Shown: positions 1-6,141, counted from the stretch's first letter. The stretch is 8,397 bases of DNA from Oscillospiraceae bacterium (GCA_016295545.1 JAEDLA010000056.1:1-8397); one strand, 5' to 3'. Numbers and translations: made by a program. Notes: generated by a model not told the origin, from the sequence alone.

Positions 1-56
1 GGCGACTGACCGCAGACAGGCTGTCGCCTTTCAAGGTCAGTCAACGCAGAGTGGCA
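1..56. other. Structured left-edge sequence (competing stems, possible pseudoknot)
   Basis: No gene is seen here. Positions 4-11 (GACTGACC) pair perfectly with 35-42 (GGTCAGTC). Positions 1-6 (GGCGAC) pair perfectly with 23-28 (GTCGCC). The two helices share bases 4-6, so they are either alternative folds or, if trimmed to 1-6/23-28 and 7-11/35-39, an H-type pseudoknot arrangement. The first helix starts at the first base of the window, so the element may continue to the left. It directly precedes the 47-bp repeat and may belong to it, but the right-hand copy of the repeat is cut off by the window end before this part can be compared. Confidence 0.4.
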
Positions 57-103
57 GAACGATAGCTGACAAATTTTTCAGCAGGTTGATGTAGAATTAG
101 TAT
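57..103 (+). repeat. 47-bp repeat, left copy (inverted relative to 8348-8394)
   Basis: This sequence matches the reverse complement of 8348-8394 at 45 of 47 positions. The differences are at 67 (T here, G in the other copy) and 93 (A here, G in the other copy). Both copies end inward at ...GAATTAGTAT. The left copy stops 28 bp before the spoIIID start and the right copy stops on the last base of the cellulase stop codon. In this copy GCTGA (65-69) can pair with TCAGC (78-82), but the change at 67 breaks this hairpin in the other copy. No transposase lies between the copies. A dispersed intergenic repeat family is the simplest reading; terminal repeats of a large element are less likely because spoIIID is normally a chromosomal core gene. 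Confidence 0.85.
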
Positions 104-131
104 AAAATCCAACAGAAACGGAGTGAGATCT

Positions 132-395
132 GTGAAAACCCAACCTAATCACCGTGCGGAAATACTCGGTCAGTACATTATCGAAAACAGAACGACTGTC
201 AGAGCTGCCGCAAAGAAATTCGGAATCAGCAAGAGTACGGTACATAAAGACGTAAGCGAAAGGCTGCCCAAGGTCAATCCCTCATTATATGTACAGGTTA
301 AGGATATACTTGAAATAAACAAGCAGGAACGCCATATACGTGGAGGACTGGCAACGAAGATAAAGTATCAGGAGCTTGCAAAGAAAAGGGGATAA
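132..395 (+). CDS. spoIIID: Sporulation transcriptional regulator SpoIIID
   Basis: This small DNA-binding protein belongs to the SpoIIID family, which in Bacillus and Clostridium switches mother-cell genes on and off together with sigma-E and sigma-K. The 87-residue product has a helix-turn-helix at about residues 22-45 (TVRAAAKKFGISKSTVHKDV), then the family hallmark ERLPKVNP and a basic tail containing ERHIRGG and ATKIKY. Length is close to the roughly 90 residues usual for the family. I chose the GTG at 132 because GGAG at 120-123 sits 8 nt before it. The GTG at 123 would overlap that ribosome binding site and adds only three residues not typical of the family. No clear sigma-A or sigma-E promoter is visible; the 47-bp repeat ends 28 bp upstream. 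The common spoIIID-mreB neighbourhood is not seen. Presence of the gene does not show that the organism sporulates, since many non-sporulating Firmicutes retain it. Confidence 0.93.
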   Translation: MKTQPNHRAEILGQYIIENRTTVRAAAKKFGISKSTVHKDVSERLPKVNPSLYVQVKDILEINKQERHIRGGLATKIKYQELAKKRG

Positions 396-427
396 AAAAC
401 AGAGCCTCGTCAGATAACGAAGCTCTG
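394..427 (-). terminator. Hairpin with U-tract in minus orientation, at the end of spoIIID
   Basis: Positions 400-410 pair with 417-427 around a 6-nt loop. Read on the minus strand, all 11 pairs form (one G-U) and six U residues follow directly (A394-A399 on the plus strand). Read on the plus strand, the same position is an A-C mismatch (406/421) and the downstream sequence is AATTTATA rather than a U-tract. The element therefore looks like an intrinsic terminator for a transcript running leftward through the gap, and only a weak one for spoIIID. Confidence 0.5.
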
Positions 428-439
428 AATTTATATAAA

Positions 440-611
440 AAACGGCAGTCCATGAAGCTGTTCCCACAGAACACCAATGTCCGGCAGCCTGTGAGAGCAG
501 CTTCGGCAAATGGCTCCGGCAAGTATATCTGTGCTGTACATTTCCGGAAATTCCAAAGCTGTTCACGGGCAGTCAGCCACTTCGGAAACGACAAGCGCCG
601 GACTGCTGTTT
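440..611 (+). ncRNA. Candidate structured RNA of unknown class
   Basis: A long-range helix closes the element: 440-451 (AAACGGCAGTCC) pairs with 600-611 (GGACTGCTGTTT), 12 pairs with one G-U. Inside, 454-469 pairs with 489-504 (15 of 16 pairs, one G-U, one mismatch) and 541-548 pairs with 581-588 (8 pairs, one G-U). All three helices have their wobble as G-U on the plus strand, which would be A-C on the minus strand, so the RNA, if real, is read rightward. I do not see signatures of tmRNA, RNase P or SRP RNA, and the internal hairpin does not fit the 6S rod. The near-complementary ends would also fit a small non-autonomous element, but no target-site duplication is apparent. No dedicated promoter was found. 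Confidence 0.35.
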
Positions 612-845
612 ACTTTATTTTATGCAGAAAAACCAGTTTTGCAACAAGAAATTTCTTACAGCCGCCGTTACTTTTTCGGTCAATGTGACTTTTTTCCCTA
701 ATCTTCGGCAAACAGGGGATAATGGAAGTTGCAGGCAGAATGTTAAGGCAGGAATTGTCATTTTTGTAGGATTTATGTAATAAATAATAATATTTCTGTA
801 AGATTATCTTGTCAGAATTGTATTAATATTGAAAACGCCCTGTTA

Positions 846-873
846 TTGCAATTAATTCCTCCTGTGGTATAAT
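846..873 (+). promoter_or_regulatory. Sigma-A-type promoter of the vWA lipoprotein gene
   Basis: TTGCAA (846-851) and a perfect TATAAT (868-873) are separated by 16 bp, with the TGn extension at 865-867. Transcription would begin near 880, giving a leader of about 44 nt to the ATG at 924. The ribosome binding site AGGAGG lies at 908-913, 10 nt before the start. Confidence 0.75.
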
Positions 874-923
874 AGGATTAAAGAATTGAACCGGAAAACA
901 TTTCCACAGGAGGTCGTGATTAT

Positions 924-2564
924 ATGAAAAAACTATCAGAATTAACTGCACTTGCCGCTGCCTGCGCACTTACTGCGGTAACCTTTTGCAGCTGCGGAGC
1001 TAAAGAAAAACTTTCTTCACAGTCTGATTATTCGATATACGAATATGCCGGAGATGCAGAATCAGAGGATTATTACGAAGCAGAGGAGAGTGCCGGCGAT
1101 AACAGCTGGAACAGGGAAAACAGTAATGTTTCTGTTGAAAAGCCCTCCGCTAATGAAAAGTACGTGGGCTACGAGGAAACCGGCTTTAAGGATCCGGAGA
1201 CTGAACCTCTTTCAACCTTTTCAGCAGATGTGGATACAGCGTCATATTCAAATATAAGGCGTATTATTGAGGACGGACAGGCTGTTCCGGAGGACGCTGT
1301 AAGAATCGAGGAGATAATCAATTACTTTGACTATGATTATCCTGAGCCTGAAAACGGCGAAGTTTTCGGAAGATATGCAGAGATTTCCGACTGTCCATGG
1401 AACAGCTCAGCAAAGCTTATGATGATTGGTATACAGGGCAAACGCATGGAGCAGGCTGAAACTCCGCCCTCAAACCTTGTTTTTCTCATAGATTCTTCTG
1501 GCTCTATGTCTGGTTATAATAAGCTTCCCCTTGTGCAGACAGCCTTTTCCATGCTTGCGGAAAATCTTACAGTTAAGGACAGGATATCCATTGTCACCTA
1601 TGCAAACTCCAGCAGAACAGTAATTGACGGAGTTCCCGGAAGTGAAAAGGACAGTATTTTAGAGGGACTGTACTCCATAAATGCCGGCGGAGGAACAAAC
1701 GGCGAAGGCGGAATTGAAAGAGCTTATGAACTGGCAGAGGAGTATTTTATCAAGGGCGGCAACAACCGTGTGATAATTGCCACTGACGGCGACCTGAACA
1801 TCGGAGCGTCAACAGGAGAAGAACTTACTGAGCTTATTGAAAGCAAACGTGACAAGGGTATTTATCTTTCGGTTCTTGGTTTTGGTACAGGCAATTTAAA
1901 TGACGAAAATCTTGAAGCACTTGCCGATAACGGAAACGGTAATTACAGCTACATAGATTCAGTTGATGAAGCGGAAAGAGTCCTTGTTCAGGAAATGAGC
2001 GGTACTATATATACTATTGCTAAAGACGTAAAGCTTCAGGTTGAGTTCAACCCCTCACAGGTTAAAAGCTATCGTCTTATCGGCTACGACAACAGAATTA
2101 TGAACGCTGAGGATTTTCGTGACAACACCAAAGATGCCGGTGAAGTTGGCGCAGGGCACAGTGTAACGGCTCTGTATGAGATTGTGCTGGCAGACAGTCC
2201 GGCATCATATAACGGAATTGAGCTTGAATTTGCTGACCAGCATCAGCAGGAAACAACTGTACCGCAGAATGATAACAGGCGTACTGAGCTTTGCAAGCTT
2301 TCTGTTGCATACAAGGATATTGATACAAACGAAGATGTTTATTTATCAGCACTTTTCGGCATGGAGAAGTATTCTGAAATTCCCACTCCGGCAATTCAGC
2401 TTGCAGGAGCAGCTGCTGAATTTGGTATGATTCTGAGGGATTCGCAGTACAAGGGAAACTCTGACTTTAATTATATCACTGAACAGCTTATGAAAATTGC
2501 CAATAATGAAAAGACTGAGGAATTTCTCAGTCTGTCAAAAACCGCAGCAGCACTCTATGAGTGA
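924..2564 (+). CDS. von Willebrand factor A-domain lipoprotein (YfbK-like)
   Basis: This is a predicted membrane-anchored lipoprotein on the outer face of the cell. The signal peptide has KK at 2-3, a hydrophobic core and a lipobox FCSC with the lipidated cysteine at residue 24. An acidic, low-complexity spacer follows (about 30-85). Next comes the YfbK-family N-terminal block with PLSTFSADVDTASYSNIRR (about 95-113) and EEIINYFDYDYP. The vWA domain spans about 183-355 with a complete metal-ion-dependent adhesion site: DSSGS (190-194), T258 and D288. The C-terminal part (about 375-546), including NPSQVKSYRLIGYDNR and AGEVGAGHSVTALYEI, matches the DUF3520-type region of the family. Length (546 residues) is close to E. 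coli YfbK. The vWA fold usually mediates metal-dependent protein binding; the partner is unknown. It appears to be a single-gene unit with its own promoter and terminator. Confidence 0.92.
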   Translation: MKKLSELTALAAACALTAVTFCSCGAKEKLSSQSDYSIYEYAGDAESEDYYEAEESAGDNSWNRENSNVSVEKPSANEKYVGYEETGFKDPETEPLSTFSADVDTASYSNIRRIIEDGQAVPEDAVRIEEIINYFDYDYPEPENGEVFGRYAEISDCPWNSSAKLMMIGIQGKRMEQAETPPSNLVFLIDSSGSMSGYNKLPLVQTAFSMLAENLTVKDRISIVTYANSSRTVIDGVPGSEKDSILEGLYSINAGGGTNGEGGIERAYELAEEYFIKGGNNRVIIATDGDLNIGASTGEELTELIESKRDKGIYLSVLGFGTGNLNDENLEALADNGNGNYSYIDSVDEAERVLVQEMSGTIYTIAKDVKLQVEFNPSQVKSYRLIGYDNRIMNAEDFRDNTKDAGEVGAGHSVTALYEIVLADSPASYNGIELEFADQHQQETTVPQNDNRRTELCKLSVAYKDIDTNEDVYLSALFGMEKYSEIPTPAIQLAGAAAEFGMILRDSQYKGNSDFNYITEQLMKIANNEKTEEFLSLSKTAAALYE

Positions 2565-2590
2565 TACCATAAAACACATCCTTTCTAAAA

Positions 2591-2653
2591 GGCAGTTTAA
2601 AAAAAGAAACTGTCGGAAAAATAGTTCTGCTTTCATGGCAGGACTATTTTTTT
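2591..2653 (+). terminator. Tandem hairpins ending in a strong intrinsic terminator after the vWA gene
   Basis: The first hairpin pairs 2591-2598 (GGCAGTTT) with 2607-2614 (AAACTGTC). The second pairs 2617-2630 with 2638-2651 (14 pairs including one U-G), has a 7-nt loop and runs into a T-tract at 2647-2653. Both wobbles are G-U on the plus strand, consistent with termination of the rightward lipoprotein transcript. Confidence 0.85.
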
Positions 2654-2691
2654 AAAAATATCAGTTTTTTTAATGTTTTTTTCATTTTTGC

Positions 2692-2720
2692 TTGACAAAC
2701 TTTGTCTGATGTGCTAATAT
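2692..2720 (+). promoter_or_regulatory. Strong sigma-A-type promoter of the pilin gene
   Basis: A perfect TTGACA (2692-2697) is separated by exactly 17 bp from TAATAT (2715-2720), with a TGn extension at 2712-2714. Transcription would start near 2727, leaving a leader of about 139 nt before the pilin start at 2866. This is the best -35 box in the window and suggests high expression unless the leader controls it. Confidence 0.8.
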
Positions 2721-2729
2721 GTGATTGTA

Positions 2730-2818
2730 GTTTGATTTTCATGCGAAAAAGTGCTGAAAATAGGAATATAAACCGTACAGGCTCTTTTTCCTTGAATAAA
2801 AAATATAAAAAATCAAAC
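2730..2818 (+). promoter_or_regulatory. Structured 5' leader of the pilin mRNA
   Basis: The first transcribed bases, 2730-2739 (GTTTGATTTT), pair perfectly over 10 bp with 2809-2818 (AAAATCAAAC), closing an 89-nt domain. Inside, 2745-2755 (GAAAAAGTGCT) pairs with 2780-2790 (GGCTCTTTTTC) with one mismatch, enclosing a 24-nt loop. I looked for c-di-GMP-I and c-di-GMP-II, SAM, cobalamin, fluoride and preQ1 consensus cores and recognised none. The fold ends 29 nt before the ribosome binding site (AGAGAGG at 2848-2854), so any control of translation would have to be indirect. It could equally be a 5' stabilising structure. Confidence 0.45.
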
Positions 2819-2865
2819 GAATATAAATCGAATCACTTTACCAGAAGAGAGAGGAATGGTCACCC

Positions 2866-3357
2866 ATGAAAAAAAACACCAGAGGCTTTACACTTATTGA
2901 ACTGATCGTCGTTATTGCGATAATCGGTATTCTTGCTGCTATCCTTGTGCCGAGCATTATCGGATATATGAGAAAGTCCAAACAGACTGCCGCCAATGAT
3001 AACGCACGAAGTATTTTCAATACTCTTACTATGAGCGCTTTTGAGCTTGAAGAACAGGATATTACAATGGGCGTAAATGGTAACTGGCAGCTTAGTCAGA
3101 TTGGTGGTATTCAAGGTGATGTGGGGGATTGTGTTGAACTTACTACATGGCTGTCAAGTGCCGGCTTTTCAGAAGACCAGCGTAAGGAAATGCACCTTGA
3201 AATAGGCGGATATATCGATATAATTTATAGGGACGGTTATCCGGCTTATGTTTCATGGTCCAGAACTAAAACATCTGACGCTATAATCGGAAGATACCCT
3301 GAGGCAGTAAAGCTGGATGACGGTGTTACATGGTCTAACTGGAGTACAAATCTGTAA
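2866..3357 (+). CDS. Type IV pilin-like (prepilin) protein
   Basis: The 163-residue product has a classic class III (prepilin) signal. A short basic leader MKKNTRG is followed by FTLIEL, giving cleavage after G7, methylation of F8 and the conserved glutamate at +5 (E12). The hydrophobic N-terminal helix (about 8-30) continues into an amphipathic segment, and the rest is a small soluble head with no recognised domain. The size resembles the Pil-type cellulose-binding proteins (CbpC family) described in Ruminococcus albus, so a role in fibre adhesion is plausible, but this is inference; pseudopilin or competence-pilin roles are alternatives. No peptidase, ATPase or assembly gene is nearby, so assembly proteins must be encoded elsewhere. 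The start is set by AGAGAGG at 2848-2854, 11 nt upstream. It has its own promoter, leader and terminator. Confidence 0.9.
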   Translation: MKKNTRGFTLIELIVVIAIIGILAAILVPSIIGYMRKSKQTAANDNARSIFNTLTMSAFELEEQDITMGVNGNWQLSQIGGIQGDVGDCVELTTWLSSAGFSEDQRKEMHLEIGGYIDIIYRDGYPAYVSWSRTKTSDAIIGRYPEAVKLDDGVTWSNWSTNL

Positions 3358-3397
3358 TAAACGCATTTATGCAATCAGAAGCTTATACACAAATTAA

Positions 3398-3436
3398 GGG
3401 CTGCTGCACCAGTCAGACGGTGCGGCAGCCCGTTTT
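3398..3436 (+). terminator. Intrinsic terminator after the pilin gene
   Basis: A 13-bp stem pairs 3398-3410 (GGGCTGCTGCACC) with 3419-3431 (GGTGCGGCAGCCC) around an 8-nt loop, with one wobble that is U-G on the plus strand. GTTTT follows at 3432-3436. The stem is strong but the T-tract is short, so some readthrough into the acetyltransferase gene 22 nt further on is possible. Confidence 0.85.
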
Positions 3437-3458
3437 ATAAATTTCAGAGGTGAATAAA

Positions 3459-4190
3459 ATGAACGATATTCTTGCAAAGCAGCTGGCATTTGATTTTTGC
3501 TGCACAGAGGACGATGTCAGGTCCGGGAAAAATATTTTCACAGAGTTTACGGCAGATAAAAACAGAAGAATTTTTGAAGATACAGAGGATTGTTTCCTGA
3601 AAATTGCTTCCGTGAACGGCAAGCTCCTTGCAACGGGAGAAAGTTCTGTAATTGCGTGGTGCATGGAGAAATATCACAGCTTTAACGGCGAATGGTTTAT
3701 GGAGGTGGAAAATTTCCGTGAGCTTGACCGTAAGGTCATGGAGTACGGCTACCGTATCGGGCAGGCACACCCCTTTTATATCGCTACGGAATACTCCGAA
3801 GTCGATACAAAAGGTCTTGAAATACGGAAATTCCTTGCAGAGGAAATTGAACAGTTCCGTGGCGATGACCGTTTTGGAGAAGCATTTATTTTTGCCGAAC
3901 TTCCCAGAGACGAAATAGGTATAGGAGCTTATCAGGACGGTAAAATTCTTGGAATGGCAGGTGCAACAAGCGACAGTCTCCTTATGTGGCAGATCGGCAT
4001 TAATGTTCTTCCCGAAGCAAGAGGTCTTGGAATAGGTACAATGCTGGTGAAGCTGCTGAAAAATGAGATTCTGTCACTTGGAAAGCTGCCGTTCTACGGA
4101 ACAGCTGTTTCGCATATAGCATCACAGAGGGTTGCTCTCAATGCCGGATTTGTGCCTGCGTGGTCGGAGCTTTATTGTGAAAAAATCTGA
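3459..4190 (+). CDS. GNAT family N-acetyltransferase
   Basis: This 243-residue cytoplasmic protein has its GNAT acetyl-CoA fold in the C-terminal half. Strand-rich sequence GIGAYQDGKILGMAG leads to IGINVLPEARGLGIGTMLVKLL, where RGLGIGT (188-194) is the motif A pyrophosphate-binding loop. ASQRVALNAGFVPAW then gives the typical end of the fold. The N-terminal half (about 1-120) has no domain I recognise and may set substrate specificity; the substrate cannot be told from sequence. I start at the ATG at 3459 because AGAGG (3446-3450) is 8 nt upstream. The in-frame GTG at 3450 overlaps that ribosome binding site. The gene lies 22 nt behind the pilin terminator and no promoter is visible between them. 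It ends 32 nt before the converging gene on the other strand, with no hairpin between. Confidence 0.88.
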   Translation: MNDILAKQLAFDFCCTEDDVRSGKNIFTEFTADKNRRIFEDTEDCFLKIASVNGKLLATGESSVIAWCMEKYHSFNGEWFMEVENFRELDRKVMEYGYRIGQAHPFYIATEYSEVDTKGLEIRKFLAEEIEQFRGDDRFGEAFIFAELPRDEIGIGAYQDGKILGMAGATSDSLLMWQIGINVLPEARGLGIGTMLVKLLKNEILSLGKLPFYGTAVSHIASQRVALNAGFVPAWSELYCEKI

Positions 4191-4222
4191 TTGAACAGGG
4201 AAAATTTATTCTAAAGAAATCC

Positions 4223-5947
4223 TCATTTATTTATTTTTTTAAGTTTTTTCTCCAGCTTGGGCGGCAGAATGCCTGAACCGATCATACTGCAAAGTAATTC
4301 TAACATCATTTTCGGAAGCTCTGTTAATTCATTTTCACTCATAGAATCCAGTTCTTCAATCATTTCCATATATTGATCGATATCTAACGGTTCTTTGGCC
4401 GTGTGTATATATTTATCGAGCAAATCATGTAAAGCTGAAAATTGTTCCGCTTCTATAAGCTCAATACCGAATTTTTCACAGAAATTCTCGAAAAAAGCCA
4501 TTGAGCGTTTACCCTCAGTTAATATCTTACAGGGATATGAACCGTGTTCCAGCACTGCCGATGCAAATTCAGAAAGCATTTTTTCTGTTGATGACGGGAA
4601 ATAATAGGAATTATCTATGGAAAAATCGCTGCCGTTGTCTGTATCTGCTGCAACTATAAATGACGAATAAACCATTTTTTTCAGGTTAGTATCAACGACC
4701 GGTTGGCTGAATATGCAGCATTTGCACTCCCATGTTCCCTGCTGCGGAAGCTGCTTGATTCTGCCGGTAAGCACATCATTATTCAGCTCAGGCTTCGGAA
4801 ATGTTTCAGGTACAGCTTCCGGAGGATTTATTAGGGACCAGTGGAACTTGTCTCCGTCCGGTGTAAGAAGCGGGATTGTATCAATACTGCTGTCAAGGCT
4901 CAGCTGAACCTTGTTGCTCTTGTTCAGCTCTTGTGCCACTTCGTGAGAAGCTCTCAGAGCCTCCAGCATGAACGTGAAATCATTCTGTTCGGTTATAAAA
5001 TCGGGGAACATATAGCTTTTGAATTTACAAAACGCCGGATAGCTTTTATTTCCTTTAAGATTAATTCCGTGTTTATCGGCATAATCCCTGACTGACTTTA
5101 TTACTGCGTCTGGTACCTCGGATTTGTTTGAAAGCTTTGTCTGTAAACAATTCTGAGACAATAGAAAATCAAAGGATTTTGAATCGTTTATTTCATTCGT
5201 ATTACATTGGAGTGATTTTACCAATGAGTTCCAGCCTTCCTGACCGATATACAGTGTAAGCGCTGTGAATTTAGCCAACGCTCCCATAACAGAGCAATAA
5301 CCTGTTTCACCATTTGATAGGCTGACTGCAAATATTTCATTATCATTCAGCTTTTTCCAGAGCTTATCACTGCGGAACTGATAGGCAGCCTCCATTAAAT
5401 CGTCGGGTATACTTAGCGGCGGAATTTCAAGTGCAAAGTCATCATCTGACATAAGCTCGAAATCTTCCGTGTTTGTGTCCGGCTCGTCATCATTAAATTC
5501 TTCGAAATCATCAAAGTCAAGGTAATCGTCAAAATCTTCGTAATCCGGATACTGCTCCGGAGACTTGCCGACTGAACGGACAATAAGCTCCTCCGGTGTG
5601 TCCTCATCAAGAACACGGAGAACCTTGCACTGGAATCTCCACTCATCGCCGAAATCAAAAAGGAATTTGAAAGCAGTTCCTTTTTGCAGACCAAGCTGTG
5701 CAAGTTTCACACGGTCTGCATAGGGAGGTTCCTCAGAATACGGGTGATTGTAACAATTTACATCGGACCACCATTTATTATCCATAAAGAAGCTGTATAA
5801 ATGGTCAAAGTAAAAATCGAATGACTCCAGAATACAGGCGGCAAAATCGTCAAGTGTTCTGTCACCGGATATTCTGATATGGCGGTAACAGCCTGTTCCA
5901 ACTGAAACGCTAATAACATAGGAAATATTATTCTTTTTTATACGCAT
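4223..5947 (-). CDS. pRiA4b ORF-3-like domain protein with long uncharacterised C-terminus
   Basis: The 574-residue product begins with a plasmid pRiA4b ORF-3 / IS1096 TnpR-like domain (about 8-135), recognised by RHIRISGDRTLDDFAACI, an F-rich helix, YADRVKLAQLGLQKG and the hallmark FDFGDEW (97-103), then GKSPEQYP. A very acidic stretch follows (about 134-172). A second region (LWKKLNDNEIFAVSLSNGETGYCSVMG, about 196-222, and TLYIGQEGW) resembles segments that accompany this domain in other Firmicutes proteins. The remaining 330 residues are unknown. Despite the family name there is no transposase or resolvase catalytic motif, and function is unknown; it is probably cytoplasmic. I chose the ATG at 5947 because AAAGGA (minus strand, 5957-5962) is 9 nt upstream and the domain starts here; an in-frame start at 6013 would add 22 residues that overlap the promoter. 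The gene diverges from the flavoprotein-cellulase operon. Confidence 0.8.
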   Translation of the reverse strand: MRIKKNNISYVISVSVGTGCYRHIRISGDRTLDDFAACILESFDFYFDHLYSFFMDNKWWSDVNCYNHPYSEEPPYADRVKLAQLGLQKGTAFKFLFDFGDEWRFQCKVLRVLDEDTPEELIVRSVGKSPEQYPDYEDFDDYLDFDDFEEFNDDEPDTNTEDFELMSDDDFALEIPPLSIPDDLMEAAYQFRSDKLWKKLNDNEIFAVSLSNGETGYCSVMGALAKFTALTLYIGQEGWNSLVKSLQCNTNEINDSKSFDFLLSQNCLQTKLSNKSEVPDAVIKSVRDYADKHGINLKGNKSYPAFCKFKSYMFPDFITEQNDFTFMLEALRASHEVAQELNKSNKVQLSLDSSIDTIPLLTPDGDKFHWSLINPPEAVPETFPKPELNNDVLTGRIKQLPQQGTWECKCCIFSQPVVDTNLKKMVYSSFIVAADTDNGSDFSIDNSYYFPSSTEKMLSEFASAVLEHGSYPCKILTEGKRSMAFFENFCEKFGIELIEAEQFSALHDLLDKYIHTAKEPLDIDQYMEMIEELDSMSENELTELPKMMLELLCSMIGSGILPPKLEKKLKKINK

Positions 5948-5991
5948 AAATGAAATTCCTTTCATAATCATGTTATAGGTTACCCATAATA

Positions 5992-6020
5992 ATTTTAACA
6001 TTATTAATACCATTGTTCAA
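5992..6020 (-). promoter_or_regulatory. Promoter of the pRiA4b-like gene
   Basis: On the minus strand, TTGAAC (6015-6020) and TAAAAT (5992-5997) are separated by 17 bp. Transcription would begin near 5985, about 38 nt before the chosen start at 5947. The -10 box lies inside the longest possible reading frame, which supports the shorter start. Confidence 0.6.
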
Positions 6021-6112
6021 TTCTTTAATCTGACAAAAATATATGATGCAATTTGTTGATACTGCACATTATTTCAGTGAGACTGGTTTGCTGATATTTT
6101 TTTGAACTATGT

Positions 6113-6141
6113 TTGACTTTTTTATGCAGTTCTGATATAAT
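6113..6141 (+). promoter_or_regulatory. Promoter of the flavoprotein-cellulase operon
   Basis: TTGACT (6113-6118) and a perfect TATAAT (6136-6141) are separated by 17 bp, with a TGn extension at 6133-6135. Transcription would start near 6148, giving a leader of about 29 nt. The ribosome binding site AGGAG (6167-6171) is 5 nt from the ATG at 6177. Because no other promoter or terminator is seen before the cellulase, it probably drives both genes. Confidence 0.8.

Larger units (their letters stand above)
396..923. other. 528-bp gene-free region between spoIIID and the vWA lipoprotein
   Basis: Open frames here are short, overlap one another on both strands, lack convincing ribosome binding sites, and two of them run through the spoIIID end, so I call none as genes. 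The stretch contains the minus-oriented hairpin at 394-427, the candidate structured RNA at 440-611, a perfect 12-bp palindrome AAGAAATTTCTT at 646-657, an AT-rich segment at about 765-830, and the promoter and ribosome binding site of the next gene. One plus-strand frame stays open from about 510 to 701 and could be a decayed or repeated coding fragment, but nothing in it is a domain I can identify. Confidence 0.6.

Noticed and set aside
440..611. Miniature inverted-repeat element with 12-bp ends
   Set aside because: The ends are complementary but no flanking target duplication is convincing, and internal hairpins with strand-consistent G-U pairs point to RNA structure; kept only as an alternative.
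285..701. Several overlapping open frames on both strands in the spoIIID-vWA gap, one plus-strand frame open at 510-701
   Set aside because: No good ribosome binding sites, two minus frames run into spoIIID, compositions are cysteine- and arginine-rich as expected for non-coding frames, and the base-pairing pattern explains the region better.
2730..2865. c-di-GMP riboswitch upstream of the pilin
   Set aside because: The conserved cores of both known c-di-GMP classes are absent from the leader.
4223..5947. Transposition gene (because the family is called IS1096 TnpR-like)
   Set aside because: No resolvase or transposase catalytic motif and no inverted repeats or partner transposase nearby.
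4223..6013. Longer form of the minus-strand gene starting at 6013
   Set aside because: The extra 22 residues cover the predicted -10 box, and a good ribosome binding site precedes the ATG at 5947.
6104..6132. Inverted repeat GAACT...AGTTC spanning the -35 region of the flavoprotein operon, possible operator
   Set aside because: Arms are only 5 bp with a 19-nt AT-rich spacer, well within chance for this composition.
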